Shown: positions 16,348-24,795 of the stretch, piece after piece
Position numbering within the stretch: the first letter of the stretch is position 1
Layout of the letters: each line of letters begins with the position of its first letter
Source of the DNA: DATBAX01 sp963762965
GTDB lineage: Bacteria; Acidobacteriota; Terriglobia; Terriglobales; Acidobacteriaceae
Direction of reading: 5' to 3'
Assembly (NCBI GenBank): GCA_963762965.1
Contig: CAVXME010000001.1
Span: 372,001-436,000 of the forward strand
DNA length: 64,000 bases
Program-made: the position numbers and the translations under genes
The notes under the pieces: model-generated
What the model was told of the DNA's origin: nothing
The model's database searches: none
The model's input: only the letters and a program-made list of their open reading frames with translations

Positions 16348-19053
16348 CTACTGCACGTTCCAGCCGCTCACTTCGACCACTGGTTTCGCTGCTCCCAGCT
16401 CGGCGGTGCGATAACTGGCACTGACTTCCCGCTTCTCGCCCGGCAGCAGCGAAATATAGTTGTCTTCCCAGAACACAGGCAAAATTTCATCTCCACCTTT
16501 GCCTTTGTCGACTTTCAAGCGAACGAAGAATGCGAGACTCTTGCTGGGATTCTCCAGTGTCACATGGGTGATGGAATCTTCGCCCTTGTTTTCGGTTCGG
16601 TCGGTAATTTTCAGCTTCACCTTCGGCAACTGCGCCAGCGCCGTGAAATCCGCATAGACAGCCGTCGGCGTGGTGTACCAGTTGGACTCGGCCCAGTTGA
16701 GCGTTTCGTGGGTGGTGGAAAGCCAATAGAAATTCGATCCCACCAGCTTGCCGCTGGCATCCTCCAATCGCAAGACCAGAAAGTAAGTCGGGCTCAAGCC
16801 GTCGATCTGCGGCAGCGCGAGGATCTTGTTGGTGCTGTCCGCAGCGGCATCGACGTCGGTTTGCTGCGAAAACTTCTCCGTCATGTCGAGATTCAAGACT
16901 TTGGTCGTCAGCTTCAATCCCTTCACGTCCTCATACTGGCTGCTGACCAACCAGACCGAGTTGTCATCGTATCCATACAGCGGATGCAGCGCCTCCATGG
17001 CTTTCTTTGCGCCAAAGTAGCCGCCACCTGGCCGCAAATAATAGTCGTACAAGTGCCAGATCATCGACGGCCAGGCATTGTTCAGCATCCACTGGATCAC
17101 GCCCGTGGACGTGTACTTATTGCGGCTGTAGGCCTCGTACATGGCGCGGACGCCTTCGTAAGTCTGCATCTGCGACTTCGCGGCAAAGTCTTCCACGCTG
17201 TCAGCCTTGCCATAGCGCGCGGTCAACGCGTCGGAAAAAACGTGGATGTCTTTGAACTCACCGCCGCCCGCATGATAATTCCAGGTGTCGTCGATGGGCC
17301 AAAGATGGTCTTTGCCCACCATGGCGCGAATGCTTTCAATGGGAGGCACCGCCGGTCCCATGCTGGTTTCGGTGTCGAATCCATAGGCCCCGCCGCATCC
17401 GCCTTCATTGCATTCTTTCCGTCCCGGCTGCCCAGCGGGAGTGTCGATCTCCCAGTACCCTGGTGCAATGTACTCATACGGCCCGCTCATTTTTACACCG
17501 CTCTCGCCGGTAACTGACGTCGGTTTCGCCGTCGCCGAAGACACCACCGGATTCGGCCACAGTAGGTCTTTCTCCACCTTCAAATATGTTTGTTCCACAT
17601 CCGGCGGCGGCGGATTGTCGCTGCCGTTCAACCACATCACCACGCTGGGATGACTCCGCAAGCGGTAAAGCTGGTCTCGCAGCGATTGCTCAGCGATGGT
17701 GAAATCCTGCGGCGACCACTTGGCCCAGTGCTCCCAATGAGAGCAGCAAATCCAGCCCGGCATGACTAGAATTCCTTTGCGGTCGGCCATGTCGAAAAAC
17801 GCCTGGTTCTCGATATGGTCTTCCATCCGCACCGTGTTCAGCCCCATGTCCTGCACATACCCGAGCTCATCTGCCAGACGCTGCGGGCTTTTTTCCCGCA
17901 GCATCATATCGGGCGCCCAACCGCCGCCACGGATCAGGATCTTCTTGCCATTCACCGAGAACACGCGCCGGTTGTCGGCATTCAGCTCGGAATGCGTTTC
18001 TCGGATGCCGAATTTGGTCTCCGAACTGTCCGAGACCTTGCCGTTAACCACGAACTCCATGTTCAGTTGGTGAAGGACCGGCGATCCCATTTGCTTGGGC
18101 CACCACAACTTCGGATTAGAAATACTGAGCTGAGAAAATCGCCCCGGATCAAAGGTCACATCTTTCGCTTCGTTGGCGGCCAGCCCAACGTCCTGCGAGA
18201 ACTCAATGTTTTCAATCTTTCCCCTCAGCGTCCCGTTCACCGGCTCATTGGTTGCATTCTTGAGCAGCGCGGTGACCGTCAGGTCGGCTTTGTCATTCGC
18301 CGGAGAATTAAGCTTCGAAATCACGGTGGGATAGCGCAAGGCCACCGGGCCGCTGGTGGCAATGTCTACGCCTCGCCAGATTCCCATGTTCTTGTCCGGC
18401 GGCAGCGGGTTCCAGTCCACAAACGTGATGGCGAGGTCGGTCGGCGTAGGCGCGTAAACCCGCACTGCCAGCACGTTATTCCTACCCGGTAGCGCAGCAT
18501 CGGTAACGTTTAATTCGTAAGTGCGCCATGCGCCCGCAATGTCGTCGGATTTCGCAATCTGTTTCCCATTCAGCCAGATATTGGCGCGATAGTTGATCCC
18601 GCCAAAGTTCAGCCAGATGGTTTTGCCTTTGTAGCTGGTGGGCAGAACAAACTCCTTGCGATACCACCAGGAAACATAAAAAGGGCTGTCCGGGGACATG
18701 GGTTCGTTGGAGAAATTGTGCCCTATGGGATAGGTGACACCCGGCCATGAGCGCAGGTTCATGCCAAAATCGGGGTCCGGATAGACCTTGTGCTTCGCCA
18801 GTGCCGCCGCCACCGTGCTCGGCACACTCACCCCGTACCATCCTTTGGGCGCAAACTTGACGGTGGAGATGACCTCACCCGGCGCATCCACCTTGCACGA
18901 CGACTGCAGCGTCCACCCATCACTGAGCCAGAGCTTGGTGGTGATCGGGATTGATTCGTGACGCGCCGGGGCCGGCTGAGCTTGCATCTGCGCGAAAAAG
19001 AACATCCAGGAAAGAAAAACCAGTGACCCGCACAGCCCGTGGCGCATCTTCAT
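16348..19053 (-). CDS. secreted glycoside hydrolase family 2, exo-beta-glucosaminidase-like
   Basis: The start at 19053 (901 residues) has an AAGGA 7 bases upstream and gives a signal peptide (MKMRHGLCGSLVFLSWMFFF, cleavage near AQMQA). GH2 layout is complete: sugar-binding domain with WYRKEFVLPTSY and LNFGGINYRANIWLNGKQI, immunoglobulin-like domain, then the barrel (GGGWAPDMMLREKSPQRLAD). In place of the usual Asn-Glu pair the enzyme has MWLNGSDNPPPP with D479, and GFDTETSMGPAVP with E562. This Ser-Asp variant is known from exo-beta-D-glucosaminidases such as Amycolatopsis CsxA, where Asp is the general acid and Glu the nucleophile. A chitosan-related substrate is therefore inferred, but beta-mannosidase-like activity is possible. 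Confidence 0.88.
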   Translation of the reverse strand: MKMRHGLCGSLVFLSWMFFFAQMQAQPAPARHESIPITTKLWLSDGWTLQSSCKVDAPGEVISTVKFAPKGWYGVSVPSTVAAALAKHKVYPDPDFGMNLRSWPGVTYPIGHNFSNEPMSPDSPFYVSWWYRKEFVLPTSYKGKTIWLNFGGINYRANIWLNGKQIAKSDDIAGAWRTYELNVTDAALPGRNNVLAVRVYAPTPTDLAITFVDWNPLPPDKNMGIWRGVDIATSGPVALRYPTVISKLNSPANDKADLTVTALLKNATNEPVNGTLRGKIENIEFSQDVGLAANEAKDVTFDPGRFSQLSISNPKLWWPKQMGSPVLHQLNMEFVVNGKVSDSSETKFGIRETHSELNADNRRVFSVNGKKILIRGGGWAPDMMLREKSPQRLADELGYVQDMGLNTVRMEDHIENQAFFDMADRKGILVMPGWICCSHWEHWAKWSPQDFTIAEQSLRDQLYRLRSHPSVVMWLNGSDNPPPPDVEQTYLKVEKDLLWPNPVVSSATAKPTSVTGESGVKMSGPYEYIAPGYWEIDTPAGQPGRKECNEGGCGGAYGFDTETSMGPAVPPIESIRAMVGKDHLWPIDDTWNYHAGGGEFKDIHVFSDALTARYGKADSVEDFAAKSQMQTYEGVRAMYEAYSRNKYTSTGVIQWMLNNAWPSMIWHLYDYYLRPGGGYFGAKKAMEALHPLYGYDDNSVWLVSSQYEDVKGLKLTTKVLNLDMTEKFSQQTDVDAAADSTNKILALPQIDGLSPTYFLVLRLEDASGKLVGSNFYWLSTTHETLNWAESNWYTTPTAVYADFTALAQLPKVKLKITDRTENKGEDSITHVTLENPSKSLAFFVRLKVDKGKGGDEILPVFWEDNYISLLPGEKREVSASYRTAELGAAKPVVEVSGWNVQ

Positions 19054-19334
19054 GATGAAGTCCTTGAGCGAAAAGTTGAACCTGCGACGGCGATTCATTC
19101 TACCGCCGAAACCTGCGACCTGTTTTGATAACACGTTTCATTGATTCGTTTCAATGGCCGATTCTTGCCATACACCCGGTTCAGTCTTTGTGTCCTGGCA
19201 CAGCTTTCGGGTCTTTGCGGTTAAAAGCCCTTGACCGCAAAGGTCGCCAAGGACTCGCATTAAGGACGCAAAGCAAATCCCGCCGCTTAGTTTATAATCA
19301 TCACTTCTCTGTTGCACTCCGGAGTGATAAGAAG

Positions 19335-21335
19335 ATGATTCGATTTTTGCAAACCCCTGGACCGATCAAGAAGATTGTAATCGGCGCAATCCTGGTCGTG
19401 ATTTGTGTCGCGATGTTGCTATATCTCATTCCTCAAGGCGGTACGTCCGGGTCATTATTCAGCGCCGCTGCGCCGGGCAAAGACGTGGTCGCCACTGTGG
19501 GAAGCGAACAAGTCACCGCGGTCGAGGTGCGGCGTGCGGCCCGTCAGATGATTGAGCAGCAATACCCGCAGATGGCCGCCCAGGCCTCCATGCTGATCCC
19601 CATCGTGGCCCGCCAGGCGGCGCAGCAGTTGATTGACCAGAAAGCCCTGCTCGTGGAAGCGCAACGCCTTGGTCTTCGCGCCACCGACGAAGAAGTTCGC
19701 GACGAAATGCAGAAGAACCCTCAGCTCGCTCCCACCCTGTTCCCAGGGGGAAGTTTTATCGGAAAAGAGAAGTATGAGGAGTTGTTACAAGAACATCAAA
19801 TGACCGTCGAGCAATTCGAGCAGGATTTGCGAGATGAGATCGTCTCCAACAAGTTGCGCAATTTAATTGGCGGCGGCGCCACCGTGACTGACGCCGACAT
19901 TCGCTCGCAATTCGCGAAAGAAAACACCAAGGTCAAGTTCGAATATGCAGTCCTTACCAAGGACAACATCCTGAAAGAGCTTCATCCCACTGAAGTTGAG
20001 CTCAAGGCCTACTATGACCGCAACAAGCAGCTTTACAACAACTCGATTCCCGAGAAGCGCAAGGTAAGCTACGTTCTGCTGGATACCGCAAAGATTGCGG
20101 CCGAGACCCAGGTCACGCTGCAAGACCTGCAAGCCGATTACGCTCAACACCGCGATGAGTTTCGCGAGCCGGAGCAAGTCAACCTCCGCCAGATTGTGAT
20201 CAAGAACCCGTCGCCGGACGCGGATGGCAAGGTTGACCCGAAGGGAACGGACGACGCTCGCAAGAAAGCCGCGGACGTTCTCAAGCAATTGCAGGCGGGT
20301 GGAAACTTTGCGGATTTGGCGAAGAAAGATTCTCAGGATCCCAGCGGCAAAGATGGCGGGGCCCTGGGCTGGGTGCAGCGCGGACGCATTCCGTATCCTG
20401 AAGTAGACAAGGCGGCTTTCGCTCTCCCCAAGAGCGGCACCAGTGACGTGATCGACGCTGGCTATGCCTTCGTTATTCTTCACGTCGATGACAAGCAGGA
20501 CGCTCATCTCAAGTCGCTGGATGAGGTCAAAGGTCAGATCGAGCCTGCCATCAAGCAACAAAAAGCAGCCGCAGCAGCAGATGCGCAAGCCACCGCACTG
20601 CTTGCGCAAGCCCGCGCCGATGGTCTGGACAAAGCGGCCGCTGCCAAGGGGCTGCAAGTGGTGACCACGGACTTTGTCGGTCGCACCGATTCGCTCCCTG
20701 GGATCGGTACTTCGCAGCCATTCATGGAGGCCGTCTTCGGCCAGCCGGAGAAATCCCCGCCCGACGAAGTGCCCTTGTCGCAGGGTTACGCCGTGTTCCA
20801 GGTGCAGGCCGTGAAACCCGCCGCCACTCCAACTTTTGAAGAGATCCACAGCCGGGTGGAAACTGAGTTCAAGAACGAGCGTGCCAGCCAGCTGCTTTCG
20901 CAAAAAACCCAGGAGCTTTCCGATCGCGCTAAGGCGAGTCACGACCTGAAGAAGACAGCCAAGGAATTGGGAGCCACCCTGAAGACCAGCGATTTCGTTC
21001 TGCCTGACGCCCAAGTTCCCGATGTCGGCGCAATGTCTGGACAAGCTTCCGTCGCTTTTACTCTGAAGCCAGGCGAGATCAGCGGCCCCCTCGGCAGCGG
21101 GACTACCGGCGCGGTGTTGTCCGTGCTTGAGAAACAGGAGCCTACCAATCAGGATTTTGCCGCGAAGAAGGACCAGATCCGCGACTCTCTGCTGCAAAAC
21201 AAGCGCTCCGAGCTATTTGGACTGTTCGTCACCGGCGTGCGCGACCGGATGACGAAGTCCGGCAAGATCAAGATCAATCAGGATGAAATGAACAACCTGA
21301 GCAAAGGACAAGGCAACGGTGATGAGGGCGAGTAG
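19335..21335 (+). CDS. PpiD/SurA-type periplasmic peptidyl-prolyl isomerase
   Basis: With the ATG at 19335, 10 bases after GGAGTGATAAG, the protein has 666 residues. MIRFLQTPGPIKKIVIGAIL starts a single N-terminal membrane anchor (about 12-35). Residues about 50-200 are a SurA_N-like chaperone region (VTAVEVRRAARQMIEQQYPQ, and LIDQKALLVEAQRLGLRATD). A parvulin (PPIC) domain lies at about 250-400, with VNLRQIVIKNPS, DPSGKDGGALGWVQRGRIPY, VDKAAFALPKSGTSDVIDAG and YAFVILHVD. A second, degenerate PPIC-like segment follows around 530-610. The enzyme probably sits in the inner membrane and helps fold exported proteins. It is divergent from GH2 across 281 bp. Confidence 0.9.
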   Translation: MIRFLQTPGPIKKIVIGAILVVICVAMLLYLIPQGGTSGSLFSAAAPGKDVVATVGSEQVTAVEVRRAARQMIEQQYPQMAAQASMLIPIVARQAAQQLIDQKALLVEAQRLGLRATDEEVRDEMQKNPQLAPTLFPGGSFIGKEKYEELLQEHQMTVEQFEQDLRDEIVSNKLRNLIGGGATVTDADIRSQFAKENTKVKFEYAVLTKDNILKELHPTEVELKAYYDRNKQLYNNSIPEKRKVSYVLLDTAKIAAETQVTLQDLQADYAQHRDEFREPEQVNLRQIVIKNPSPDADGKVDPKGTDDARKKAADVLKQLQAGGNFADLAKKDSQDPSGKDGGALGWVQRGRIPYPEVDKAAFALPKSGTSDVIDAGYAFVILHVDDKQDAHLKSLDEVKGQIEPAIKQQKAAAAADAQATALLAQARADGLDKAAAAKGLQVVTTDFVGRTDSLPGIGTSQPFMEAVFGQPEKSPPDEVPLSQGYAVFQVQAVKPAATPTFEEIHSRVETEFKNERASQLLSQKTQELSDRAKASHDLKKTAKELGATLKTSDFVLPDAQVPDVGAMSGQASVAFTLKPGEISGPLGSGTTGAVLSVLEKQEPTNQDFAAKKDQIRDSLLQNKRSELFGLFVTGVRDRMTKSGKIKINQDEMNNLSKGQGNGDEGE

Positions 21336-21387
21336 CCGGCAACCAAGAGTTGCTGAAACCAGGCATCCTCGCCCGTAGTTGAACCTC

Positions 21388-22932
21388 ATGGCCTTTCCTC
21401 GCGCGACCGGAATCCTGCTCCATCCCACCTCACTTCCATCCCCCGGAGGCATCGGGGATTTCGGCCCGGCCGCTTACCAGTTTGCCGACTTTCTTGCCGC
21501 CGCCCGGCAGGGCTTGTGGCAGGTGTTGCCGCTGGGCCCGCCCGCCAACGGAAATTCTCCGTACTCTTCGACCTCCGCTTTCGCCGGTAATCCCCTGCTG
21601 GTGAGCCTGGAGCGTCTGGCCGATCACGGCTGGCTGGATCGTTCGCACCTGGCGGAAATTCCGGATACTGCCGGAGAAATCCATTACCAGATCGTGTCGC
21701 AGCGCAAACTGCCGCTGCTGCTGCAAGCCGCGCAAAATTTCCTGGATCGCGCTTCCGGCAACGCCCAATCCCGCTTCCAACATTTCTGTGACGAAAACAA
21801 TTGGTGGCTGGAAGATTTCGTCCTCTTCGATGCCTTGCGTGAGCGTTACGCCAATCAATTGTGGAAGCAGTGGCCGCGCCCGCTGGCGCGCCGCGACCCG
21901 GCGGCTCTTGCCAGCGCCCGCCAGGAGCTGGCCGCTGAAATGGCGGTCCGCCGCATCATCCAATTCTTTGTTTATGAGCAGTGGCGTGCCCTGCGGCTTT
22001 ACTGCGCGCAACGGTCGGTTCGCATGGTAGGCGACATTGCCATTTTCGTGGATTACGACAGCGCCGACGTCTGGGCCCACCGCGATCTGTTTCTTATCAA
22101 TGAGGACCTCGAACCTGCCGTGGTTTCGGGAGTGCCACCCGATGCTTTTAGTGCGACAGGCCAGCGCTGGGGAAATCCTCTGTACAACTGGCAAGCCATG
22201 CGGGCGCAGGGATACACCTGGTGGACTCAGCGTCTGCGTTGGGCCACACAAACCTTCGACTACAACCGGCTCGACCACTTCCGCGGATTCGCTCAATTCT
22301 GGGAAGTCCCGGCCAGCGAACCGACGGCGATGCATGGCCGCTGGGTGGATGGTCCCGGCGACGACCTATTCAACAAATTGCGCGAGGCTTTGGGGAGTTT
22401 GCCACTCTTTGCGGAAGACTTAGGCAGCATCACGCCGGACGTGGTCGCCTTACGCGAACGCCACCATCTTCCCGGCATGGCGGTGTTGCAGTTTGGTTTC
22501 GGCGATCCCGGGGCGCACATTTATCTGCCTCACCGGCTCACCCCCGATCGCGTGATCTACACCGGCACTCACGACAACGACACCACGCTGGGCTGGTGGA
22601 AATCCGGGGTTACTGACTACGAACGGCGGGCGGTTGAGGCCCTGGTCGGGCATCCCGATGGCACGAGCGAGGACGGAATGAATTGGGCCCTGATTCGCCT
22701 GGCGCAGAGTTCTGTGGCCAGCTTGTCCGTGGTTCCATTGCAGGATGTGCTCGGCCTCGGCAGCGAAGCCCGCCTGAACACCCCCAGCACTCCCACCGGG
22801 AATTTTCGCTGGCGCTATGAATCTAGCGCTCTGACTCTTCAGCTCGCGGAGCGTCTGGCCGCCCTCGCCGGGATTACAGACCGCTTGCCGCCGCCGGTTC
22901 CGCTCCCTCACAGCGAAGATTTCGTCGCCTGA
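21388..22932 (+). CDS. malQ: 4-alpha-glucanotransferase (amylomaltase)
   Basis: The enzyme has 514 residues from the ATG at 21388; a TTG 9 bases earlier is possible. It is a GH77 amylomaltase that moves alpha-1,4-glucan segments between maltodextrins. Signatures: RATGILLHPTSLPSPGGIGD, LWQVLPLGPPANGNSPYSS, RMVGDIAIFVDYDSADVWAH, GVPPDAFSATGQRWGNPLYN, FDYNRLDHFRGFAQFWEVPA (with the nucleophilic aspartate equivalent in NRLDHFRGF), and LPLFAEDLGSITPDV with the acid/base glutamate. It follows ppiD by 52 bp on the same strand and may be co-transcribed with it. Confidence 0.95.
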   Translation: MAFPRATGILLHPTSLPSPGGIGDFGPAAYQFADFLAAARQGLWQVLPLGPPANGNSPYSSTSAFAGNPLLVSLERLADHGWLDRSHLAEIPDTAGEIHYQIVSQRKLPLLLQAAQNFLDRASGNAQSRFQHFCDENNWWLEDFVLFDALRERYANQLWKQWPRPLARRDPAALASARQELAAEMAVRRIIQFFVYEQWRALRLYCAQRSVRMVGDIAIFVDYDSADVWAHRDLFLINEDLEPAVVSGVPPDAFSATGQRWGNPLYNWQAMRAQGYTWWTQRLRWATQTFDYNRLDHFRGFAQFWEVPASEPTAMHGRWVDGPGDDLFNKLREALGSLPLFAEDLGSITPDVVALRERHHLPGMAVLQFGFGDPGAHIYLPHRLTPDRVIYTGTHDNDTTLGWWKSGVTDYERRAVEALVGHPDGTSEDGMNWALIRLAQSSVASLSVVPLQDVLGLGSEARLNTPSTPTGNFRWRYESSALTLQLAERLAALAGITDRLPPPVPLPHSEDFVA

Positions 22933-22961
22933 TCGAGGGCTGCGGGGATCCACACCCAAAG

Positions 22962-22999
22962 AAAAAAAGCCGGAACCTTTTGGTCCCGGCTATAGTTGG
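22962..22999 (-). terminator. terminator-like hairpin between malQ and the XRE gene
   Basis: On the minus strand AGCCGGGACC pairs with GGTTCCGGCT over a 4-base AAAA loop, followed by seven Ts. It can serve the XRE gene that ends at 23106. On the plus strand the same stem lacks a T tract. Confidence 0.7.
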
Positions 23000-23105
23000 C
23001 TGGTTGCCCGGATAAACTTGTTATCACTAAAAAGCTGTCATCCCGAAGATCCGGCGGTTTTCAGCCGGCCGAGGGATCTCGCGCGTACCGTACCGTCCTC
23101 AGGAA

Positions 23106-23645
23106 CTACGCGCTCCTTCTCGGCCGCATGGTCAAATCCCGCACCTGGGTCAGGATGCTCGACATCTGCATTCCATTCAGTTGTGAAACGAAGGGCAGCA
23201 ATTCCGCGATGAACGGGTCCTGCACCAACTCGCGGACTTCTTCCTGCCGGTTGCGTTCTCCACCACTGAGCAGATCGGGCACGGTGACCTCCAAAGCTCG
23301 CGCCAGCCGCTCCAGCGAAGACAGCGTCGGCGTTGCCTTTTCATTTTCAATCTTGGAGACGTAAGTCCTCGGCACCGACATGCGAAACGCCAGTTGCCGT
23401 TGGCTGAGACCATTGCGCAGCCGCATCGACCGAATCGATGCTGCCAAATGCAGATGCCCGCGGCCATGTCCATTCGTCGGCATGACTTGCGGCGGCGGCA
23501 TGGGCGCGGCCACTTCCGGCTCTTCTTCATCCAATGAGGTGTGGCAGCGCCGGCAAAGACTGTTGGTGGTACGGAATTGAACTAGCAGGCAGCGGTCGCA
23601 ACGGACAACTTCCCTGGAATCTACTGGGGCAAGATTTGTGGCCAT
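23106..23645 (-). CDS. XRE-family regulator with N-terminal zinc-ribbon
   Basis: From the Met at 23645 it has 179 residues; an upstream Met at 23738 would add 31 unlikely residues. Residues about 15-45 hold two CxxC pairs (VRCDRCLLVQ, SLCRRCHTSLDEEE) that look like a zinc knuckle. A helix-turn-helix follows at about 68-125 (IRSMRLRNGLSQRQLAFRMS, VPRTYVSKIENEKATPTLSS). The C-terminal 50 residues (EEVRELVQDPFIAELLPFVS) are helical. The combination is a known style of DNA-binding regulator in Acidobacteria; its target is not evident. Confidence 0.8.
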   Translation of the reverse strand: MATNLAPVDSREVVRCDRCLLVQFRTTNSLCRRCHTSLDEEEPEVAAPMPPPQVMPTNGHGRGHLHLAASIRSMRLRNGLSQRQLAFRMSVPRTYVSKIENEKATPTLSSLERLARALEVTVPDLLSGGERNRQEEVRELVQDPFIAELLPFVSQLNGMQMSSILTQVRDLTMRPRRSA

Positions 23646-23875
23646 CGATACGTGGGAGTGCCAGAGCGGGCTACTCCCGGAACCCAACCTCGGTTCCGAT
23701 CTCAGGGTAATCTGCGGTACCAGCCCTGTGGATGTCAAGGGAATTATGGGTTGAAACTCGCAATAGCTCGCAGGAAATCAGAAAGAATCCCGTTGAAACC
23801 CAGAGAAAACAGGTGAAAAGCGATGATGGATCGCGAATGCTCCGGTGTTTACTAACTGAGTTCGCTCCCAGATTA

Positions 23876-23960
23876 TTCCGCTCACGTAATCCTGTCATGC
23901 TGAGCGAAATGAGTTTGATCGTTCGCGATCAAACTCATGCAGTCGAAGAACCCCTAGCGC
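23876..23960. repeat. 85-bp dispersed repeat, copy 1
   Basis: This 85-base stretch matches 26161-26245 with about nine differences and no gaps. It carries an internal stem GAGTTTGATCG and CGATCAAACTC around a TTCG loop. The core GTCATSCTGAGCGAAATGAG and GTCGAAGRACCCCT resembles a widespread intergenic repeat. It stands between the XRE gene and the TetR gene. Confidence 0.8.
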
Positions 23961-23985
23961 AATTCCTTACTCCGTCCCAGAGATA

Positions 23986-24051
23986 TTGAACACGTTCAAA
24001 TTTGTGTTGACTCCAGGCACCGATTCGTGACACCGTATTGAACGTGTTCAA
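23986..24051. promoter_or_regulatory. twin palindromic operators of the TetR gene
   Basis: TTGAACACGTTCAA (23986-23999) and TTGAACGTGTTCAA (24038-24051) are 14-bp inverted repeats, each the reverse complement of the other, 52 bp apart (about five helical turns). The second ends one base before the ATG at 24053. Position and symmetry suggest autoregulatory binding by the TetR protein. Confidence 0.65.
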
Positions 24052-24052
24052 T

Positions 24053-24772
24053 ATGCCCCCAGGAACCAGCGCGGTCGTCCCCGATTCGCCATCGGGCGAG
24101 AAGGCCAGCCGCCGCGACGCCACCCGCGAACATATCCTCGATACCGCAATCCAGTTGTTCCGCGAGGATGGATTCGACCAGGCCACCATGCGCGAGTTGG
24201 CCAGCGAAGCCGAAGTCGCGCTCGGACTGGCCTATCACTATTTTCCCAGCAAAGAAGCGCTCGTTATGGCTTACTACCAGCGAGTGCAGCGCGAGCATCG
24301 CATTCTCGCCGGCCAAAAGCTGATCCAACTCCGTTCCCTGCGCGATCGTCTCGCCATGCTATTGCACACCAAGCTCGACATTCTCAAAGATGACCGGAAG
24401 CTTCTGGGAGCATTATTCCGCTACACCGGGAGCCCGGCACATCCACTCTCATTTTTGGGCAAGGCTACCGCCCCTCTCCGCACCGATTGCATGGGCTTGT
24501 TCGCCGAAGCCCTAGAGCCGGAGCGCTTGCCGGGGGACTTGCGCGGACTGCTGCCACTCTCCCTGTGGGCTTTGCACATGGGGATCATGCTGTATTTTCT
24601 ATACGACTCATCACCGGGCTTGAAGCGGACCCGCCAGTTGGTGGACGGCTCGGTTGCGCTAGTGGTGAGTTTTCTCAAACTAGCGAGGTTTCCGTTATTG
24701 CGTCCGGCCCGGCGTGGCGTGATCAGGTTGTTAGACGGCGCAGGATTGCTTCCGCAAAAAATAAGTAGCTAA
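24053..24772 (+). CDS. TetR-family transcriptional regulator
   Basis: The start at 24053 gives 239 residues. Residues about 20-75 are the TetR helix-turn-helix (REHILDTAIQLFREDGFDQA, TMRELASEAEVALGLAYHYF, PSKEALVMAYYQRV). The remaining residues form a helical ligand and dimer domain with no recognised subfamily. There is no Shine-Dalgarno sequence, and a palindrome abuts the start codon, so bound repressor could block initiation directly. The gene is 23 bp upstream of the DUF805-SRPBCC gene and probably controls it. Confidence 0.88.
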   Translation: MPPGTSAVVPDSPSGEKASRRDATREHILDTAIQLFREDGFDQATMRELASEAEVALGLAYHYFPSKEALVMAYYQRVQREHRILAGQKLIQLRSLRDRLAMLLHTKLDILKDDRKLLGALFRYTGSPAHPLSFLGKATAPLRTDCMGLFAEALEPERLPGDLRGLLPLSLWALHMGIMLYFLYDSSPGLKRTRQLVDGSVALVVSFLKLARFPLLRPARRGVIRLLDGAGLLPQKISS

Positions 24773-24795
24773 GGCGACAAAGCGAGGTGGCACGT

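Noticed and set aside
19863..21197. 444-residue open frame antisense to the PpiD-like gene
   Set aside because: It is a shadow of the real gene in a GC-rich region with no domain of its own.
23036..23100. Possible third copy of the 85-bp repeat (GTCATCCCGAAGATCC...)
   Set aside because: Only the first dozen bases resemble the repeat; it more likely belongs to another intergenic family.
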